NCBI GenBank assembly: GCA_028818695.1 | Contig: JAPPNK010000015.1 | Location: forward strand, 70,497 to 134,496 | DNA from: Candidatus Poribacteria bacterium | Lineage (GTDB): Bacteria; Poribacteria; WGA-4E; GCA-2687025 | Direction: 5' to 3' | DNA length: 64,000 nucleotides | In this document: piece after piece, positions 10,912 to 19,243 of the stretch | Position numbering within the stretch: the first letter of the stretch is position 1 | Layout of the letters: each line of letters opens with the position of its first letter | Program-made: the position numbers and the translations under genes | Notes under the pieces: model-generated | Told to the model about the DNA's origin: nothing | Seen by the model: only the letters and a program-made list of their open reading frames with translations | Databases searched by the model: none

Positions 10912-10932
10912 CCTTTCAAGGAGAATGCAGAG

Positions 10933-10971
10933 CCGCCGTTGCCTTTTATAGGGCAGCGGCGGTTTTGTTTT
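10933..10971 (+). terminator. Rho-independent terminator after the giant gene
   Basis: CCGCCGTTGCC (10933-10943) pairs with GGCAGCGGCGG (10952-10962) with one G-T wobble, over an 8-nt loop, and TTTTGTTTT follows. The T-tract runs almost into the hisF start codon. Confidence 0.75.
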
Positions 10972-10974
10972 AAT

Positions 10975-11730
10975 ATGCTGGCAAAACGGATCATACCCTG
11001 TCTGGATGTGAAGGGCGGGCGCGTCGTGAAGGGCGTCAACTTTGTGGGTCTGCGCGACGCGGGCGACCCTGTGGAGATTGCCGCCCTTTACGACCGTCAA
11101 GAGGCGGACGAGGTGGTGTTTTTAGACATTGCCGCGTCGCATGAGGAGCGCGGCATCATACTGGATGTGGTCGCGCGGACAGCCGACTGCGTTTTCATGC
11201 CGTTGACGGTTGGGGGCGGCGTTCGCTCGGTGGAGGATATTCGCAGGCTGTTGAATGTGGGCGCCGACAAGGTGGGCATCAACACGGCGGCTGTGCTGGA
11301 TCCTGACCTGATTGCGCGGTCGGCGGACGCGGTCGGTTGCCAGTGCATCGTTGCGGCGATCGACGCAAAGCGTCGGCCAGGGGGCGGCTGGGAGGTGTAC
11401 ACGCATGGCGGCCGGCGTCCGACCGGTCTTGACGCGGTAGAATGGGCGGCTAAGACGGCGGAGCTGGGCGCGGGCGAAATCCTGTTGACAAGCATGGATG
11501 GAGACGGCGCGAAAGACGGGTACGACATCCTGCTGACGCGCGCCGTTTCAGAGGCGGTGTCGGTTCCGCTGATTGCGTCCGGCGGCGCAGGCAATTTGGA
11601 GCATCTGCGGGAGGCGCTGGTGGAGGGAAAAGCGGACGCGGCGCTTGCCGCCTCCATTTTTCATTACCGCGAATACACGGTGGGCGAAGCGAAAAAATAT
11701 CTACGGGACCATGGCGTCCCTGTGCGGTAG
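10975..11730 (+). CDS. hisF: Imidazole glycerol phosphate synthase cyclase subunit HisF
   Basis: 251 residues, the normal length. It condenses ammonia from HisH with PRFAR to give IGP and AICAR in histidine synthesis. Family hallmarks along the TIM barrel: [15 protein letters not shown] with the catalytic Asp near residue 11, [17 protein letters not shown] with the second catalytic Asp, [15 protein letters not shown] and IASGGAG for phosphate binding. No other his gene is in the window, so the pathway genes are scattered. ATG 10975 has no Shine-Dalgarno and lies just behind the preceding terminator T-tract; an in-frame TTG at 10939 would start inside the hairpin. The HEAT-repeat gene follows after 15 nt and is probably cotranscribed. 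Confidence 0.95.
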   Translation: MLAKRIIPCLDVKGGRVVKGVNFVGLRDAGDPVEIAALYDRQEADEVVFLDIAASHEERGIILDVVARTADCVFMPLTVGGGVRSVEDIRRLLNVGADKVGINTAAVLDPDLIARSADAVGCQCIVAAIDAKRRPGGGWEVYTHGGRRPTGLDAVEWAAKTAELGAGEILLTSMDGDGAKDGYDILLTRAVSEAVSVPLIASGGAGNLEHLREALVEGKADAALAASIFHYREYTVGEAKKYLRDHGVPVR

Positions 11731-11745
11731 CAGATTGGGGAACAT

Positions 11746-12306
11746 ATGTTGACGGCAGAGTATGTGAAGTCGGTGAAAGAGCGGATCAACGCGGCGGCGG
11801 AGGCGGGCGACATTGAGGCGCTCATTGAGGCGTTGAAAGAGGAAGAGTGGAAGCTGCGCCAGGAGGCATGTTTTGCGCTTGGAAAGATGGGGGGCGCGGC
11901 GGTGGAGCCGCTGATTGCGGTTGTTCAAGACGCGGAGGCGGGGGATTACGCGCGCGGGCATGCGATTTTGGCGTTGGAGGCGCTAGGGGACGCGCGCGCT
12001 GTAGAACCGCTGCTGTCGGCGGCGGAGGATGAGGCGTGGCTGGTGCGCGGCTATGCGGCGAAGACTCTCCGCTCCTTTCAAGACGACCGCGCCGAAGCGG
12101 CTCTCATACAGGTGTATGAACGGGACGACAACGAGAAATGCACGGTTCGAAACGCTGCGGTGGAGTCGCTTGCGGCGCTGGGCTGCGTCGGGTCGCTGGA
12201 GTTTCTGCGCGGCGTGGTCGAGAACGATCCAGACAGGGGGGTCAAGGCGTCGGCGCGGCGGGCGGTCGCGGCGCTGGAAGCGGCGGAGACAGCGAACGGC
12301 GAATAG
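11746..12306 (+). CDS. HEAT-repeat (PBS-lyase-like) protein
   Basis: 186 residues, cytoplasmic, no signal peptide. After a 25-residue helical start come about four HEAT_2-type repeats built on phrases like LRQEACFALGKMGGAAVEPLI and VRNAAVESLAALG. Such all-helical solenoids bind other proteins or, in phycobilisome lyases, assist chromophore attachment; here only a scaffold role can be inferred. The start follows a GGGGAA box. It sits 15 nt behind hisF, and the next gene is convergent. Confidence 0.85.
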   Translation: MLTAEYVKSVKERINAAAEAGDIEALIEALKEEEWKLRQEACFALGKMGGAAVEPLIAVVQDAEAGDYARGHAILALEALGDARAVEPLLSAAEDEAWLVRGYAAKTLRSFQDDRAEAALIQVYERDDNEKCTVRNAAVESLAALGCVGSLEFLRGVVENDPDRGVKASARRAVAALEAAETANGE

Positions 12307-12329
12307 AAGCGCAGGATGCGCCGTTCCGT

Positions 12330-13277
12330 TTAATCGGCGTAAAGCGCGAGCGCGGCAGCGGCATGGTCGCCGACCAGCTCGCCAAGACCGGCAGGTTCGA
12401 TGCGCAGCTGTTCTCCGATAGCGGGGAAAACGAACCGTTTGAGATGCTCGCGCAGCGGTTTGAGAAGAAGATCGCCCGCCGCGACAGCGACCGTGCCGAG
12501 CAGCGCGATCTCTGGACTAAGGACATTCGCCAGCGACGCGACGCCCCATGCCATATACATGGCGGTTTCTTCTAGGTGCGCGAGCGCGAATCGGTTGCCG
12601 TTTTGCGCCTCTATAACGAGATGCTCCATTTTGAGCGCGTTCAGATCAATGCCGGCGTTTTGGAGCAGTCCGTCGTCTGCCATTCCGAGCGCCAGTTTAT
12701 CGCGCGCTCGCCGGGCGGCGGCAGGTCCAGAGCAGAACGCTTCAAGGCATCCTCGCTTGCCGCATCCGCAGACGGGTCCGTCGGGGACGAGGCAGATGTG
12801 TCCGATTTCGCCGGCAGCGTTGCTTTGACCGCGCAAGAGGCGACCGTTCACAATCGCGCCTGCGCCGATGCCGGTTCCCATTGTGAGATAAACGATATTT
12901 TGAAAGCCGCGTCCGGCTCCGAGTTTCCATTCGGCGAGCGCGGCCGCATTCGCGTCGTTGTCGATGACAATCTTTCTGCCCGGGAAGGCGGAGCTCAACG
13001 CCTCTCGGAGCGGCAGATCTTTCCAACCTGGCATGTTTGGGACGTCTCCGACACGCCCGGTTTCAACATCATACGGGCCGCCGAAGCTGACGCCGATCGG
13101 TTCCGTTCCTTCTTTTTTGGAGAGTCGGCGCGCCATATTGATGACATCGCGCAGTACAGCGTCCGGTCCGCGATTGGAATTGGTCGGTCGGACAGATTTT
13201 TGAAAAATGCGTCCAGACGCGTCGGCGAATGCGGCCGCCAGTTTTGTGCCTCCGATATCGATGCCAATAACATTCAT
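12330..13277 (-). CDS. ROK-family sugar kinase
   Basis: 315 residues. The N-terminal ATP-binding motif is GIDIGGTKLAA, the hinge is GVSFGGPYD, the catalytic Asp lies in NDANAAALAEW, the second phosphate loop is MGTGIGAGAI, and the ROK zinc site is GEIGHI with CGCGKRGCLEA. It likely phosphorylates a hexose such as glucose or an N-acetylhexosamine in the cytoplasm; the substrate cannot be told from sequence. Start 13277 was chosen over the longer frame because a GAAAGGAAC box precedes it and the family normally begins MNVIGIDIGGT. A divergent promoter for the TlpA-like gene lies upstream. Confidence 0.92.
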   Translation of the reverse strand: MNVIGIDIGGTKLAAAFADASGRIFQKSVRPTNSNRGPDAVLRDVINMARRLSKKEGTEPIGVSFGGPYDVETGRVGDVPNMPGWKDLPLREALSSAFPGRKIVIDNDANAAALAEWKLGAGRGFQNIVYLTMGTGIGAGAIVNGRLLRGQSNAAGEIGHICLVPDGPVCGCGKRGCLEAFCSGPAAARRARDKLALGMADDGLLQNAGIDLNALKMEHLVIEAQNGNRFALAHLEETAMYMAWGVASLANVLSPEIALLGTVAVAAGDLLLKPLREHLKRFVFPAIGEQLRIEPAGLGELVGDHAAAALALYAD

Positions 13278-13342
13278 TGCGTTCCTTTCAATGACAGCGC
13301 GGCTCATGCTACCGAGTTTTGAGGCGATGCGCATGGGAGTTG

Positions 13343-13371
13343 TTGACGCATCTGATTGTTTCCATTATCAT
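13343..13371 (+). promoter_or_regulatory. Sigma-70-type promoter for the TlpA-like gene
   Basis: TTGACG (13343-13348), a 17-bp spacer, then TATCAT (13366-13371). The start codon with a GAGGAGGGG ribosome site follows 25 nt later. Confidence 0.7.
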
Positions 13372-13396
13372 AGAAACGTAGGTTGAGGAGGGGTGT

Positions 13397-14044
13397 ATGA
13401 AAAACTCGATTACATGTGCGGCAGCGGCATTTACTCTGGTCATGGCGGCGGCGTTGTGGTTCGCAGGATGCGGAAGATCGTCCGACGAGAAGCCGTCGGG
13501 AGAAACTCCGAGCTCCGAGAGCGGGATGAACAATGGATCGTCCGGCGGGTCGCTCACGACGTCCAATACGGTGACCGAATTTTATCCGCCCGGCGGCCCG
13601 GTCGAGGTGGCGGAGGAAGATCTCGTTGGCGATTTCTCGACAACGGACATCAACGGCAAACCCATCAGGTTATCCGACTACAAGGGCAAGGTTGTGCTGC
13701 TTGATTTTTGGGCGTCATGGTGTCCGCCCTGTGAGCGAGAGGTGCCGAACATGAAGAAGGTGTACAAGAAATACCGCGATAAGGGTTTTGAGATCATCGG
13801 CGTCAGTCTAGACAATGATTCAGACGATCTGCGCGAATTTATTAAAGAGACCGGCATCGATTGGCCGCAGATTTTCACAGGCCATGGCTGGGAAACGCCG
13901 ATTGTCATTCACTATTCAGTCAATGAGATTCCAGAGCCTTGGCTGATTGGAAAGGACGGTCGGCTGATCACCAAGGAGGCTCGCGGGGAATATCTTGAGC
14001 CGCTTGTGAAAAAGGCGCTGAAGGAGGAGGTGGAGGAGGAGTAG
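13397..14044 (+). CDS. TlpA/ResA-like thioredoxin-fold lipoprotein
   Basis: 215 residues. A lipoprotein-type signal ends at Cys25 (WFAGC, a slightly atypical lipobox), followed by a Ser/Gly-rich linker to about residue 60. The AhpC/TSA-thioredoxin domain then begins with FSTTDINGKPIRLSDYKGK and carries the redox motif W-C-P-P-C at 108-112, with EIPEPWLIGKDG where the cis-proline loop should be. Proteins of this type reduce disulfides outside the cytoplasm, often in cytochrome c maturation. The window has c-type cytochrome-like genes, but none adjacent. It is a single-gene unit behind its own promoter. Confidence 0.93.
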   Translation: MKNSITCAAAAFTLVMAAALWFAGCGRSSDEKPSGETPSSESGMNNGSSGGSLTTSNTVTEFYPPGGPVEVAEEDLVGDFSTTDINGKPIRLSDYKGKVVLLDFWASWCPPCEREVPNMKKVYKKYRDKGFEIIGVSLDNDSDDLREFIKETGIDWPQIFTGHGWETPIVIHYSVNEIPEPWLIGKDGRLITKEARGEYLEPLVKKALKEEVEEE

Positions 14045-14051
14045 GCGTCAA

Positions 14052-14080
14052 TTGACACGCGGGCAGGCGCGCTTTATGAT
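14052..14080 (+). promoter_or_regulatory. Sigma-70-type promoter for the alpha-CTD/sigma-4 gene
   Basis: TTGACA (14052-14057), 17 bp, TATGAT (14075-14080): the same hexamers and spacing as the promoter at 186-214. It lies just after the TlpA-like stop codon and 82 nt before GTG 14162. Confidence 0.75.
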
Positions 14081-14161
14081 ATGGACAGCGGGATTACGCA
14101 ATGCATGACCGACAATTGAGAGCGGCAATCAGCCTTTAAGCGAACCGATGAAATCGTTCCG

Positions 14162-16414
14162 GTGTTAAACCATCCGCAGACTAGCGAATCCAGGGACGGC
14201 TCTTATTCGAGCGCTGCTTCAGGGGGCTTCAACGCAGACAGCGCCTCCGCTCCGGTGCGCGATTTTTTGCGCAAAGCGGCGTTTCATAACCCTGCGCATC
14301 TGAAAGTGGTGGCGCGCCTTGAAAAAGTGACAGATCGAAACTGGACAATCGGCGATGTTTTGCGGATCAAGCCGGAGGAGATCAACGGGCATAAGGGCAT
14401 CGGCTCCACCTATGTGCGCTATTTTGCCGAGTTGCAGGAGCTTCTCAAGGCGTATGCCAGAGGCGAGAGCGGTAAAACCTGCAGCCCCTACAACGCGCCT
14501 CAGATACTTAAATGGCTGCAGAGCGGCGGGTATGAGCTGAACTGGGCTTGTCTATCGCTCTCGGAGCGGCGCGCTCTTCGCAAGTTGGAGAGCGGCCGCG
14601 AGCAAAAAGCGAGCGCCGCCGATGTGGCTCATGTCTCGATTTCCGCGCCGATTCAGAAAACGAACGGATTGATTGACCAGATCGGGGAGCGGATATTGCA
14701 AGAAGCGGCTCCGTTTTTAGAGCAGCCTCCGTCGGAGTATGAGCCGGCGGCCGGCTCTCTTCTGGTTCGCGCCGACGTTCCCGATCTTTCCCTTGCGCAG
14801 TTCTGCGGCATTGTTATGGAAGATATTCATCGCTTCATTGTCGCTTTGGAAGAGCCGCAGCGGGACATCTTTGCGACGCGGTTTGGGATTGATCGGCCGG
14901 CCGATTCGCTCACATCGCTTGGAAAGAAGCATGGTCGTACGCGGGAGCGAATTCGGCAGATAGAAGCGGAGACGATTCTATTTTTGAACCGCAGCTTTAG
15001 CTTGAGCCGGCGGACGCGGGAGCGCATCGGGCGCGAAAATGAACGCGAGGATCCTGCCGTTGCCTACGCCCCCCTGATGAAGCGTTTCAGCGGCCCTCGG
15101 GAGTTTTACCGTTTTCTTGAGATCTGCGTCGGGATCGACGCCTCGGCTTATTCGTGTGAGTCGTTGGCGAAAATGGCGCGAGAGAGCCGAAAGCTGCTTC
15201 GACCGATACTGTGTGAAAATCCGTCGCCGCTGTCCCGCGAGCTGTTAACGAAGGAGCTGGTTCGCCGAAACGGGTTGAGCGGCGACCGCGCGAAGGCGCT
15301 TGTGTCGGCGGGCGAGCGTTCGGGTCAGCTGTTCGCGGGGGAGGGCGGGCTGTATCCGCGCGGCATGACGAAGCGGGACGCCGTTGCGCATCTTCTAGCC
15401 GGTTATCCAGAGGGGCTTGCGTGGAGGCGCGCTGGAGTCCAGCTCAAGCGCAGCGGGGCATGCAAAACGCCGGTTCTTTCGTCTCAGCCGACGCAGGAAT
15501 TCAGCCATAATTCGTACCTCTATCTGATGGGACCTGGACGGTACCGTCACCGCCGTTTTCTGGACGCATCCACTATAGATGTGCCGCAGATGCTGGGCGC
15601 AATACGCGCGTTCATCGTTGAGAACGACATGTCAAGCGCCAATCTTCAAACGATTCATCACAATGTGCCGGCGTGCGCGGCTCTGGACTATTTCATTTTG
15701 CGCCATCTGGTTTCTGTTCATGGGGAGGCGGCGAATCTCTATTTTGACGGGCGTTCGCGCTCCGATTCGGTCGGTCTTGAAATCGGCCCCGACAGGGCGT
15801 CTCAAAAGCGGCATGTGTTCGATACGCTGCGGCTGGCGGGGAAGCCGGTGCCGTTCAAGCGCATCGCGGAGTCGGTGCTGGCGCAGAACGAGTCGTCGGC
15901 GCGGCAGCTTCTAGACCGCCTGCGGCGGGAGGGGCTTGCGGCGCGGACGGAGGTTTCAACCTACGCGACGATTGAGGTGGCGCGCGGCATTCATGATTTT
16001 GAGGCGCTGGCGGATTGCATTGACGAGGAGCTGGAGCGGATCGGCAAGCCGCTTGATCTGCGCGCGGTGCGGGAGCGGTATATGGGTCCCTCCAAGTCGA
16101 GTTTGGATGGGCAGCGGCGGTTGTTTACGTTTGCGGCTCCGCTCTGTTTTCTTTACGACTTTGTGCATGTGGAGCGGGATCGGCGGGGCTGGCATGCGTC
16201 GCGCGATCTGATTGGCAAGGAGCCGCTGCCGTATTCTAGCGTGAAGCGCGCCTATGAGGCTCTCCGCAAGCCGCATGATTCGGTGGAGGATGCGGTGGCG
16301 TCGTTGTCTGAAGCGGTGGAATTATCGATGAATGCGCAGCGGGTGTTGATTCCGCGCTGGGTTGCCGCCGATTTAAAAAAAGAACGCGAGGCGGAAAACG
16401 AGCGGAGCGGTTGA
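14162..16414 (+). CDS. Multidomain regulator with alpha-CTD-like and sigma-70 region 4-like domains
   Basis: 750 residues, cytoplasmic. Residues 45-95 (WTIGDVLRIKPEEINGHKGIG) resemble the helix-hairpin-helix fold of the RNA polymerase alpha C-terminal domain. Residues 222-280 look like sigma-70 region 4: LEEPQRDIFATRFGI, then SLTSLGKKHGRTRERIRQIE, the typical recognition helix. No region 2 is visible, so it is not a complete sigma factor. The C-terminal half holds possible winged-helix segments near 375-400 (LSRELLTKELVRRNGLSGD) and 560-610 (VPFKRIAESVLAQNESSAR). Fusions of alpha-CTD-like, sigma-4 and HARE-type HTH domains are known in bacterial proteins of poorly defined regulatory role; this looks like one. 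GTG 14162 has a weak ribosome site; the real start may be a little downstream. It has its own promoter and no partner gene. Confidence 0.8.
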   Translation: MLNHPQTSESRDGSYSSAASGGFNADSASAPVRDFLRKAAFHNPAHLKVVARLEKVTDRNWTIGDVLRIKPEEINGHKGIGSTYVRYFAELQELLKAYARGESGKTCSPYNAPQILKWLQSGGYELNWACLSLSERRALRKLESGREQKASAADVAHVSISAPIQKTNGLIDQIGERILQEAAPFLEQPPSEYEPAAGSLLVRADVPDLSLAQFCGIVMEDIHRFIVALEEPQRDIFATRFGIDRPADSLTSLGKKHGRTRERIRQIEAETILFLNRSFSLSRRTRERIGRENEREDPAVAYAPLMKRFSGPREFYRFLEICVGIDASAYSCESLAKMARESRKLLRPILCENPSPLSRELLTKELVRRNGLSGDRAKALVSAGERSGQLFAGEGGLYPRGMTKRDAVAHLLAGYPEGLAWRRAGVQLKRSGACKTPVLSSQPTQEFSHNSYLYLMGPGRYRHRRFLDASTIDVPQMLGAIRAFIVENDMSSANLQTIHHNVPACAALDYFILRHLVSVHGEAANLYFDGRSRSDSVGLEIGPDRASQKRHVFDTLRLAGKPVPFKRIAESVLAQNESSARQLLDRLRREGLAARTEVSTYATIEVARGIHDFEALADCIDEELERIGKPLDLRAVRERYMGPSKSSLDGQRRLFTFAAPLCFLYDFVHVERDRRGWHASRDLIGKEPLPYSSVKRAYEALRKPHDSVEDAVASLSEAVELSMNAQRVLIPRWVAADLKKEREAENERSG

Positions 16415-16636
16415 GCGGTTTTGACGCGGACCGTTTCTGCGGATTCCCGCCCCGCGTTGAGCGTCGCGCGCTGTCTTGCTTGGGAGCGGCGGTCTGGCAG
16501 GCGGACATTCCCAAAAAATAAAGGCGGCGTCCGTTCAGGCGTCCCAACTTAATGGTTCTGTCTGGAAAGAGGCTATCGACAGGCGCGGCGATTCGCGCTA
16601 TTATATGAGGCATGGGTTTGGCTGAGGAGATGCCGG
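16415..16636 (+). promoter_or_regulatory. Intergenic region with promoter for the 16637 operon
   Basis: TCGACA (16576-16581), 17 bp, TATTAT (16599-16604) form a good promoter ahead of the GAGGAGAT ribosome site at about 16624. GTCCCAACTT at 16541-16550 matches the inner terminal motif of the MITE-like elements at 21162 and 28208, so a remnant of that element may lie here. Nothing else is recognised. Confidence 0.6.
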
Positions 16637-17143
16637 ATGACGGGGCTGGGCGCGACGCTTGAGATGATCCGAGACTGCATGGTGATTGTGGCGGGTCCGA
16701 TCTTGATCGTCATCATGATTGTGACATTGCGGCGTTTGGTTCCGCTTTTGATTGACCTTCACCAATTGAGCCGCGAGATGACGACAGCGCTCAAGTCGTT
16801 TCAGGAGATGTCCGCCGAGCTGGAGGACACGATCGTTTCGGCGCGGGCTTTGACCGACGCGATTTCGGAGACGCATCGGAAATCGATGGAGCCTGTCATG
16901 CGCAATGTGGAGGAGATGACGCGGGAGCTGAATTTGGCAAGCCGTCAGTTGGCGGATGCGGTGGATGAGGGGGTTCAGTTTTCTCGCTCCACCGTGCGGC
17001 AGGCAACCTTTTATCGGGACAAGATATTTCGACCGCTCATTGAAGCGGCGAGTCTGTGGAGCGGGGCGAGGGCGGTACTGAAAGCCCTGCCTACAGGACG
17101 GTTTCGGAGATTAAAACGATCCAGAAAGGAGCGATCTAAATGA
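16637..17143 (+). CDS. Membrane-anchored coiled-coil protein (DUF948-like)
   Basis: 168 residues. One N-terminal membrane helix (about 13-35, CMVIVAGPILIVIMIVTLRR) is followed by a long helical region with heptad-like spacing (LIDLHQLSREMTTALKSFQEMSAELEDTI), and the protein ends in a basic tail rich in Arg and Lys. This layout fits the DUF948 group often found before YtxH-type genes. It overlaps the next gene by 4 nt (ATGA), so the two are translationally coupled. Function unknown; probably envelope stress or cell-envelope scaffolding. Confidence 0.8.
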   Translation: MTGLGATLEMIRDCMVIVAGPILIVIMIVTLRRLVPLLIDLHQLSREMTTALKSFQEMSAELEDTIVSARALTDAISETHRKSMEPVMRNVEEMTRELNLASRQLADAVDEGVQFSRSTVRQATFYRDKIFRPLIEAASLWSGARAVLKALPTGRFRRLKRSRKERSK

Positions 17144-17565
17144 GCAGTGACAATGGACGTTCTGTCGTTGGAGCCGCCGCGCTTGGCGTGCTGATTGGCG
17201 GAGCGATCGGCGCCTTGGCGGGGATACTGTTTGCGCCGGCGTCTGGCCAGCAGACTCGACGGCGCATCCGCGAAAAGTCGGCGGAGATCAAGGACAGCGC
17301 GGTGGACTTGGTGGATGAGGGCCGCGCGCGCGTCGAAGATTTCATCGACGAAAGCCGCGACCGCATCGGCGACTTTATCCGAGAGAGCCGTTCCGAGTTC
17401 CGCGACCTCACGGCGAAGGTGCGCGACGCGGTTGATGAAGGCAAACGGGCATACTCGCGCCGGCGGGATGAGCTGAGCGACGATTCCGAAGAAGAACCCG
17501 AAGACGAGGCGGAAGACCAGGGCGCCCCCCAGGCGTCTCCGTCCGACGAAGCGCTTTCGACATAA
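17140..17565 (+). CDS. YtxH-like stress protein
   Basis: 141 residues. The N-terminal glycine-rich membrane segment (LGVLIGGAIGALAGILFAPASG) followed at once by RRRIREKSAEIKDSA is the hallmark of the YtxH/general stress protein family. The rest is a charged amphipathic helix (about 45-110) and an acidic tail rich in Glu and Asp. AAGGAGC lies before the start, and the start overlaps the upstream DUF948-like gene. Likely role by family: membrane-associated stress protein of unclear mechanism. larB starts 3 nt downstream. Confidence 0.88.
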   Translation: MSSDNGRSVVGAAALGVLIGGAIGALAGILFAPASGQQTRRRIREKSAEIKDSAVDLVDEGRARVEDFIDESRDRIGDFIRESRSEFRDLTAKVRDAVDEGKRAYSRRRDELSDDSEEEPEDEAEDQGAPQASPSDEALST

Positions 17566-17568
17566 TCG

Positions 17569-18336
17569 ATGGACTCCGGACCGCTTCGCCGTCTGCTTGA
17601 AGAGGTGCGTCAAGGCGCGCTGTCTATCGACGACGCTCTTTCGTCGCTGCGCGGGCTGCCTTATGAGGACCTTGGTTTTGCGAAGGTGGACCATCACCGG
17701 GAGCTGCGCAACGGGTTTCCAGAGGTGATCTATTGCCCCGGCAAGACGCCCGAGGAGACGGCGGCGATTGCGCAGGCGATACTCGCGCGGGGGAGCGATC
17801 TGTTCGGCACCCGCGCGGAGCCGGATGTGTTTGAGGCGGTTCAAAAGGCGGCGCCCAGCGCCGAATACAACGCGCGCGCGAAGACCTTTCGGCTCATTCA
17901 GAACCCTGTTGAGCCGCAGGAAGGCGTTTTGATTGTCAGCGCCGGCACGGCAGACCTGCAGGTCGCCGAGGAGGCGTATGAGACAGCGTCGGCGATGGGT
18001 CAGCGCGCGGAGCGTCTATACGATGTCGGCGTCGCAGGTCTTCATCGGCTGCTAGACAATGCGCCGGCGCTTCATTCAGCGCGCGTCATCGTTGTGGCGG
18101 CGGGGATGGAGGGGGCGCTTCCGAGCGTCGTCGGCGGCTTGGTGAGCGTTCCCGTGATCGCCGTTCCGACGAGCGCGGGTTACGGCGCCAACTTGGGCGG
18201 CGTCGCAGCTCTGCTTGCGATGTTGAACTCGTGCGCTTCGGGGGTGACGGTCGTCAATATCGACAACGGGTTTGGAGCAGGTTACGCTGCCGCGTTGATG
18301 AATCGGCTGTCGGCGAAGGGCGGGGGCGGCGAATGA
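17569..18336 (+). CDS. larB: LarB-type carboxylase for nickel-pincer cofactor
   Basis: 255 residues. LarB carboxylates and hydrolyses nicotinic acid adenine dinucleotide in making the nickel-pincer nucleotide of lactate racemase. Family features: an N-terminal helix with VRQGALSIDDALSSL, then FAKVDHHRELRNGFPEVIYCPGKT, and a PurE-like Rossmann core with VSAGTADLQVAEEA, VVAAGMEGALPSVVGGL and VPTSAGYGA. No larA, larC or larE is in the window. It is cotranscribed with the YtxH-like gene (3 nt) and overlaps the methyltransferase start by 4 nt. Confidence 0.93.
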   Translation: MDSGPLRRLLEEVRQGALSIDDALSSLRGLPYEDLGFAKVDHHRELRNGFPEVIYCPGKTPEETAAIAQAILARGSDLFGTRAEPDVFEAVQKAAPSAEYNARAKTFRLIQNPVEPQEGVLIVSAGTADLQVAEEAYETASAMGQRAERLYDVGVAGLHRLLDNAPALHSARVIVVAAGMEGALPSVVGGLVSVPVIAVPTSAGYGANLGGVAALLAMLNSCASGVTVVNIDNGFGAGYAAALMNRLSAKGGGGE

Positions 18337-19130
18337 GAGACCGTATGACGCCCGATCAGGAACGCGCGCTTCGAGTGGAGGTCCCGCCAAATCTGTCGAA
18401 CATTCGGTTTGCGCTGATGGAGACGCTTGAGCCGGGCAATATCGGCTCGGCGGCGCGCGCGATGAAGGGCATGGGCATCTCAGACCTGCGATTGATCAAT
18501 CCGCCCCCTGGGTGGAACGAATCGGCGGAGGCGCGCAAGTTTGCAATGAACTCCAAAGATGTGCTGTATTCAGCGCAGACAGCCGAGTCGCTGGAGGAAG
18601 CGATTGGCGACGCGCATTTTGTGGTGGGGACGACGCACCGTCGGCGGTCGCGCCGTATGGCGGAGCCGGCGTCGGCGCGGGAGGCGGCCGTTGAGATTGC
18701 GCGGGCGTCGCAGTCGCATCAGGCGGCGGTCCTGTTTGGGCGGGAGGATTTTGGCCTCTGCAACGAGGATCTGGCGCGGTGCGATCTGATTGCGAGCATT
18801 CCGATGGCGACAAAGAACCCGTCTTTGAATTTGGCGCAGGCGGCGCAGATTTTTGCCTATGAGATCTTCATGGCGAGCGTTGGCGAGATTGAGCCGTTTC
18901 AGCGGAAGCCGGCGCCGCACCGCGATGTGCAGGCGGCGGTGCGCTGCATCGAGGAGATGCTTCGCGCGGTTGAATTTCGTCCAATGAACGGGGATTGGGG
19001 CGCGGTGACGCTTGCGTTGAAGCGCGTGATGGCGCGCGCGTCGCTTGAAACGCGCGATTTAGAGGTGGCAATGAAGATTTGCCGCAGCGTAGAGTATTTT
19101 GCCAACGAAACCAAAACGGGAACAGCATAG
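18333..19130 (+). CDS. trmJ: TrmJ-like SpoU-family RNA methyltransferase
   Basis: 265 residues. SPOUT-class 2'-O-methyltransferase. Motif 1 reads LEPGNIGSAARAMKGMG, motif 2 VLFGREDFGLCNEDL, and motif 3 IPMATKNPSLNLAQAAQI, which together match TrmJ/LasT-type enzymes that methylate tRNA position 32. A C-terminal helical extension of about 70 residues (from HRDVQAAVRCIEEM) is typical of TrmJ. The ATG overlaps the larB stop as ATGA; MTPDQ at 18345 is a possible alternative start. The exact target RNA is inferred only. Confidence 0.88.
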   Translation: MRDRMTPDQERALRVEVPPNLSNIRFALMETLEPGNIGSAARAMKGMGISDLRLINPPPGWNESAEARKFAMNSKDVLYSAQTAESLEEAIGDAHFVVGTTHRRRSRRMAEPASAREAAVEIARASQSHQAAVLFGREDFGLCNEDLARCDLIASIPMATKNPSLNLAQAAQIFAYEIFMASVGEIEPFQRKPAPHRDVQAAVRCIEEMLRAVEFRPMNGDWGAVTLALKRVMARASLETRDLEVAMKICRSVEYFANETKTGTA

Positions 19131-19243
19131 AATTAATCGTCTTTTCAAAGGCGCAGGGGCTAAAGGCGTTGACTCGGACGGCGAGATTTAGTAAGGTTTG
19201 GCTCACAGCGTCAGGAACTCCTAATCGCGAGACCGCAACCGAG

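Noticed and set aside
16415-16636. tRNA or small structured RNA in the gaps (also 29043-29339, 48933-49093)
   Set aside because: No cloverleaf arms, CCA end or TTCGA loop could be made out by eye.
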